Shown one piece after another: positions 62,327 through 64,000 of a DNA stretch of 64,000 bases. Origin of the DNA: Oligoflexia bacterium (GTDB lineage Bacteria > Bdellovibrionota > Bacteriovoracia > Bacteriovoracales > Bacteriovoracaceae); contig JAAEST010000104.1 in the NCBI GenBank assembly GCA_024229115.1, forward strand, positions 124,001-188,000, given 5' to 3'. A program made the position numbers and the translations under genes. The notes under the pieces were generated by a model. That model was not told the DNA's origin, made no database searches, and saw only the letters and a list, made by a program, of their open reading frames with translations. Every line of letters starts with the position of its first letter. Position 1 is the first letter of the stretch.

Positions 62327-62768
62327 CACTAACCTCATTTATTCTTTTTATTTTATTATTAAGACCTCTATAGCTAATTCCTAAGAATTTTGCAGTCTTT
62401 ACTTTGTTTCCTTCGCAGTGTTGAAGAGCTCTAAGAATACATTCTTCTTCTAGTCGTTTTAGAAACTCATTCTCACCTAAGTTTTTAAAAAGAACTTCAA
62501 AGGCCTTTTCATACTCATTTGAGCAAATAGGATAAGCTTTAATATTAGTAGTTTTGGGAATTACAAGATTTTTCATCTCTCTTAGAGCATTAAGTTCATC
62601 CTCTAATACTTCTACATCAAGTTTTAAATCTTCAAGACTTTTTGAATTAAAGATAAAAGTCTTATCGTTAAGTAGTTCATTGATTTCATATTTTAAGGAA
62701 TTGATATATTCACTAGATTGTTTCTTTAATTTATTAAATCTTTCCCTAAGTTCTAGATATCTTCGCAC
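62319..62768 (-). CDS. Fis-type helix-turn-helix protein with coiled coil
   Basis: The 149-aa product starts at GTG. Residues 1-75 are a coiled coil (RERFNKLKKQSSEYINSLK). The C-terminus is a Fis/NtrC-type HTH: ILRALQHCEGNKVKTAKFLG, then ISYRGLNNKIKR. It has no AAA+ domain, so it is no sigma54 activator. A nucleoid-like or regulatory role in the nrd operon is inferred. Confidence 0.75.
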   Translation of the reverse strand: MRRYLELRERFNKLKKQSSEYINSLKYEINELLNDKTFIFNSKSLEDLKLDVEVLEDELNALREMKNLVIPKTTNIKAYPICSNEYEKAFEVLFKNLGENEFLKRLEEECILRALQHCEGNKVKTAKFLGISYRGLNNKIKRINEVSDV

Positions 62769-63553
62769 TATAGATCCTTCTTTTTTTCTAAATCAAGAAG
62801 AGATAATTCTTCTAGCGCTCTATTTGTTAAATTCATTAACCTTTCACATGTTGATAAATTTGCACTAAGACGACTTTTTAAATTTTCAATATCTCTATTG
62901 GAACGAAGAAGGTTAAATAACTCTGTAACCTTACCTACATTATGAGTTGCTAAATATAGACCCGTTTCTTTATTAAATTTATCAATAATAAGTCTATTGC
63001 TTGCCACATCTCTACTAAGTGAGCTTATTTCTGACTTATAATTTCTTTCTAAGTCACGGTTAATCTCTTCTCTTATTTTTTGAGTTTTCTCTTCTAGGAA
63101 AGAAGGGTTATCGTATTTTTTAATAAACGCCCTCAAAACAGATGCCATAAACCCAATATCTATAGGTTCAACTTCTCTACTTGGAGCTTTGATTTTTTTT
63201 CTTAGCGCCTTTTCACTTGCCTGGATATACCCCCAACCTTTCGGAAGCTCATCAGGCATAAGCACTCCTTTAGGAGCGACCAAATACCATCTATTGCAAT
63301 ATCTAGAAAAAGCATGTGACTTTTCGGGAGCTTTTAACTCGTTTAGCCAATCTCCTCTAGATACTTTAATTTCATACCCAGTGAGAAGGAATCCATTAGA
63401 AGGCCAAAATTCAAAACTGATGGCATCTGCCCTTCTCGTGCTTTCCAATCCTGTCGAATTACCAACTTCAAAGGCAATCATACCTTTTTCTTGGTTATGA
63501 TATTTCTCGTCTAAAAGTGCACAAATACGTTTTGAAGTAATTTTATCTTTCAT
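62768..63553 (-). CDS. PD-(D/E)XK-like protein (MmcB-like) with coiled-coil tail
   Basis: The 261-aa product has an N-terminal nuclease-like core: 'RRADAISFEFWP', then YEIKVSRGDWLNEL, with the D ... ExK pattern. 'WYLVAPKGVLMPDELPKGWG' follows, as in the phage/MmcB-type DNA repair nucleases. The tail from about 140 is a long helical region. It is likely a DNA endonuclease or inactive relative. It overlaps its neighbours by a few bases. Confidence 0.7.
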   Translation of the reverse strand: MKDKITSKRICALLDEKYHNQEKGMIAFEVGNSTGLESTRRADAISFEFWPSNGFLLTGYEIKVSRGDWLNELKAPEKSHAFSRYCNRWYLVAPKGVLMPDELPKGWGYIQASEKALRKKIKAPSREVEPIDIGFMASVLRAFIKKYDNPSFLEEKTQKIREEINRDLERNYKSEISSLSRDVASNRLIIDKFNKETGLYLATHNVGKVTELFNLLRSNRDIENLKSRLSANLSTCERLMNLTNRALEELSLLDLEKKKDL

Positions 63554-63881
63554 CTATCTTTTCCATTTTTATATCTACGGGATAAGAGATATCTCCGCGA
63601 ATGGCATCCCATTCAGAGTCCCACTCCAAGACCTTAAGACGAAATAATTGACCATCGTTAATCGGTTCATGCTTAAAAGTTAAAAACCAGTATGTGCAGT
63701 CTATTAAACCTTCATCAATGTGCTCTATAAGATCTTGGCACTCAAAGCATTTACATGACTTAGTTTTTAAAAGAGTAAAACTTTCCTTGTAATGAAATGC
63801 CTTTCTTTTGGGATCAAAGTATTGGGACTGATTGCCTCTAAACTTTAACCCTGTACAAACAAAATCTGGCTTTGATGCCAT
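63543..63881 (-). CDS. Small unknown protein between nrdB and nuclease
   Basis: The 112-aa product has a CKCFEC cluster near residue 43, possibly metal-binding, and a beta/alpha pattern ending in acidic residues. The ATG abuts the stop of nrdB. No family recognised. Confidence 0.55.
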   Translation of the reverse strand: MASKPDFVCTGLKFRGNQSQYFDPKRKAFHYKESFTLLKTKSCKCFECQDLIEHIDEGLIDCTYWFLTFKHEPINDGQLFRLKVLEWDSEWDAIRGDISYPVDIKMEKIDER

Positions 63882-64000
63882 TTAAAAATCCTCATTAAAG
63901 CTAATTTTATTATTTTCACTAGAACTCATGACTCCTGCTTTTTGATACTCACTCACTCTTTTTTCAAAAAAGTTTGTTTTACCCTCAAGCGAGATTAGTT
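63882..64000 (-). CDS. nrdB: Class I ribonucleotide reductase small subunit, C-terminal end
   Basis: Only the last 38 or so codons lie in the window. They read [19 protein letters not shown] and end in a short acidic tail NEDF. The 'NFFE.RV.EYQ' phrase and terminal aromatic residue match NrdB C-termini, the part that docks on NrdA. The rest lies beyond the right edge. Same operon as nrdA. Confidence 0.8.
   Translation of the reverse strand, partial: LISLEGKTNFFEKRVSEYQKAGVMSSSENNKISFNEDF

Noticed and set aside
1-64000. CRISPR arrays, rRNA and tRNA genes
   Set aside because: No regularly spaced repeats and no cloverleaf or rRNA-like sequence was recognised by eye; a tRNA scan would be decisive.
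1-64000. Interpretation as a lytic jumbo phage
   Set aside because: No terminase, portal, capsid or tail genes, and many lipoproteins and secreted proteins; however the rest of the element is unseen.

Overview
The window is AT-rich, densely coded DNA. I infer it comes from a large extrachromosomal element, or an integrated one, of a Gram-negative bacterium. The host guess is a Bdellovibrio/Bacteriovorax-type bacterium and is only inference. It rests on low GC, many lipoproteins and Cys-rich secreted proteins, and a flagellar sigma-28-type promoter. Two kinds of cargo are mixed. One is a set of secreted and surface proteins unlike anything in a lytic phage. The other is a phage-like DNA metabolism set: RecA, a UvsW-type helicase, class I ribonucleotide reductase, dUTPase, a dNMP kinase relic, a DEDD exonuclease, a T5 A1-like phosphoesterase, a ParB-fold protein, a macro domain and a PcfJ-like protein. 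No capsid, tail, terminase, rRNA, tRNA or CRISPR array was seen. A megaplasmid or phage-plasmid fits best.

Layout. 0-3.3 kb: exported proteins, including an NHL-propeller lipoprotein. 3.3-6.4 kb: small DNA-handling proteins and a large polyvalent zincin-like protein. 6.5-20 kb: a surface/secretome block with a giant Ig/kelch lipoprotein, a zinc protease, and a duplicated pair of secreted Cys-containing genes with a histidine kinase between the copies. 20-25 kb: a TM2 protein behind a sigma-28-like promoter, periplasmic paralogues and a macro-domain protein. 25-30.4 kb: an operon of small unknowns around a PAPS-reductase-like protein, ending in a tyrosine recombinase. 30.7-35 kb: an IS3 element with a damaged transposase, a second transposase, and NUDIX. 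35.6-39.7 kb: a dead S24-like protein, a dNMP kinase broken by a stop codon, and a compact protein with T7-RNAP/Pol-A-like palm motifs. 39.7-46.8 kb: the A1-like phosphoesterase, an exonuclease, and many small zinc-ribbon ORFs. 46.8-55.6 kb (minus strand): a three-gene module with a 1379-aa protein, a GC-rich structured RNA candidate, and helicase plus recA. 55.7-57.6 kb: lytic transglycosylase, subtilase and a membrane protein. 57.6-64 kb (minus strand): dut, small unknowns, nrdA, a Fis-type regulator, a PD-(D/E)XK-like protein and the C-terminus of nrdB.

Regulation is the most striking part. (1) A decamer CGATTGAG(T/A)A, usually extended to CGATTGAGTAGA, stands just upstream of operon-leading genes on both strands at 14 sites plus one variant. 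In four cases it ends three bases before the ATG, and no regular -10 box accompanies it. It looks like a dedicated promoter or start-site element. The polymerase-like gene carries a variant copy at its own start. (2) A sigma70-like promoter of the form TTGACR-N17-TATACT, embedded in a GTATAC-centred dyad, precedes recA, the exonuclease and the histidine kinase; a close relative precedes the gene at 25535. It may be an SOS-like regulon. (3) A leader element around ATCTCATAGACC precedes four genes; in three of them hairpins follow it.
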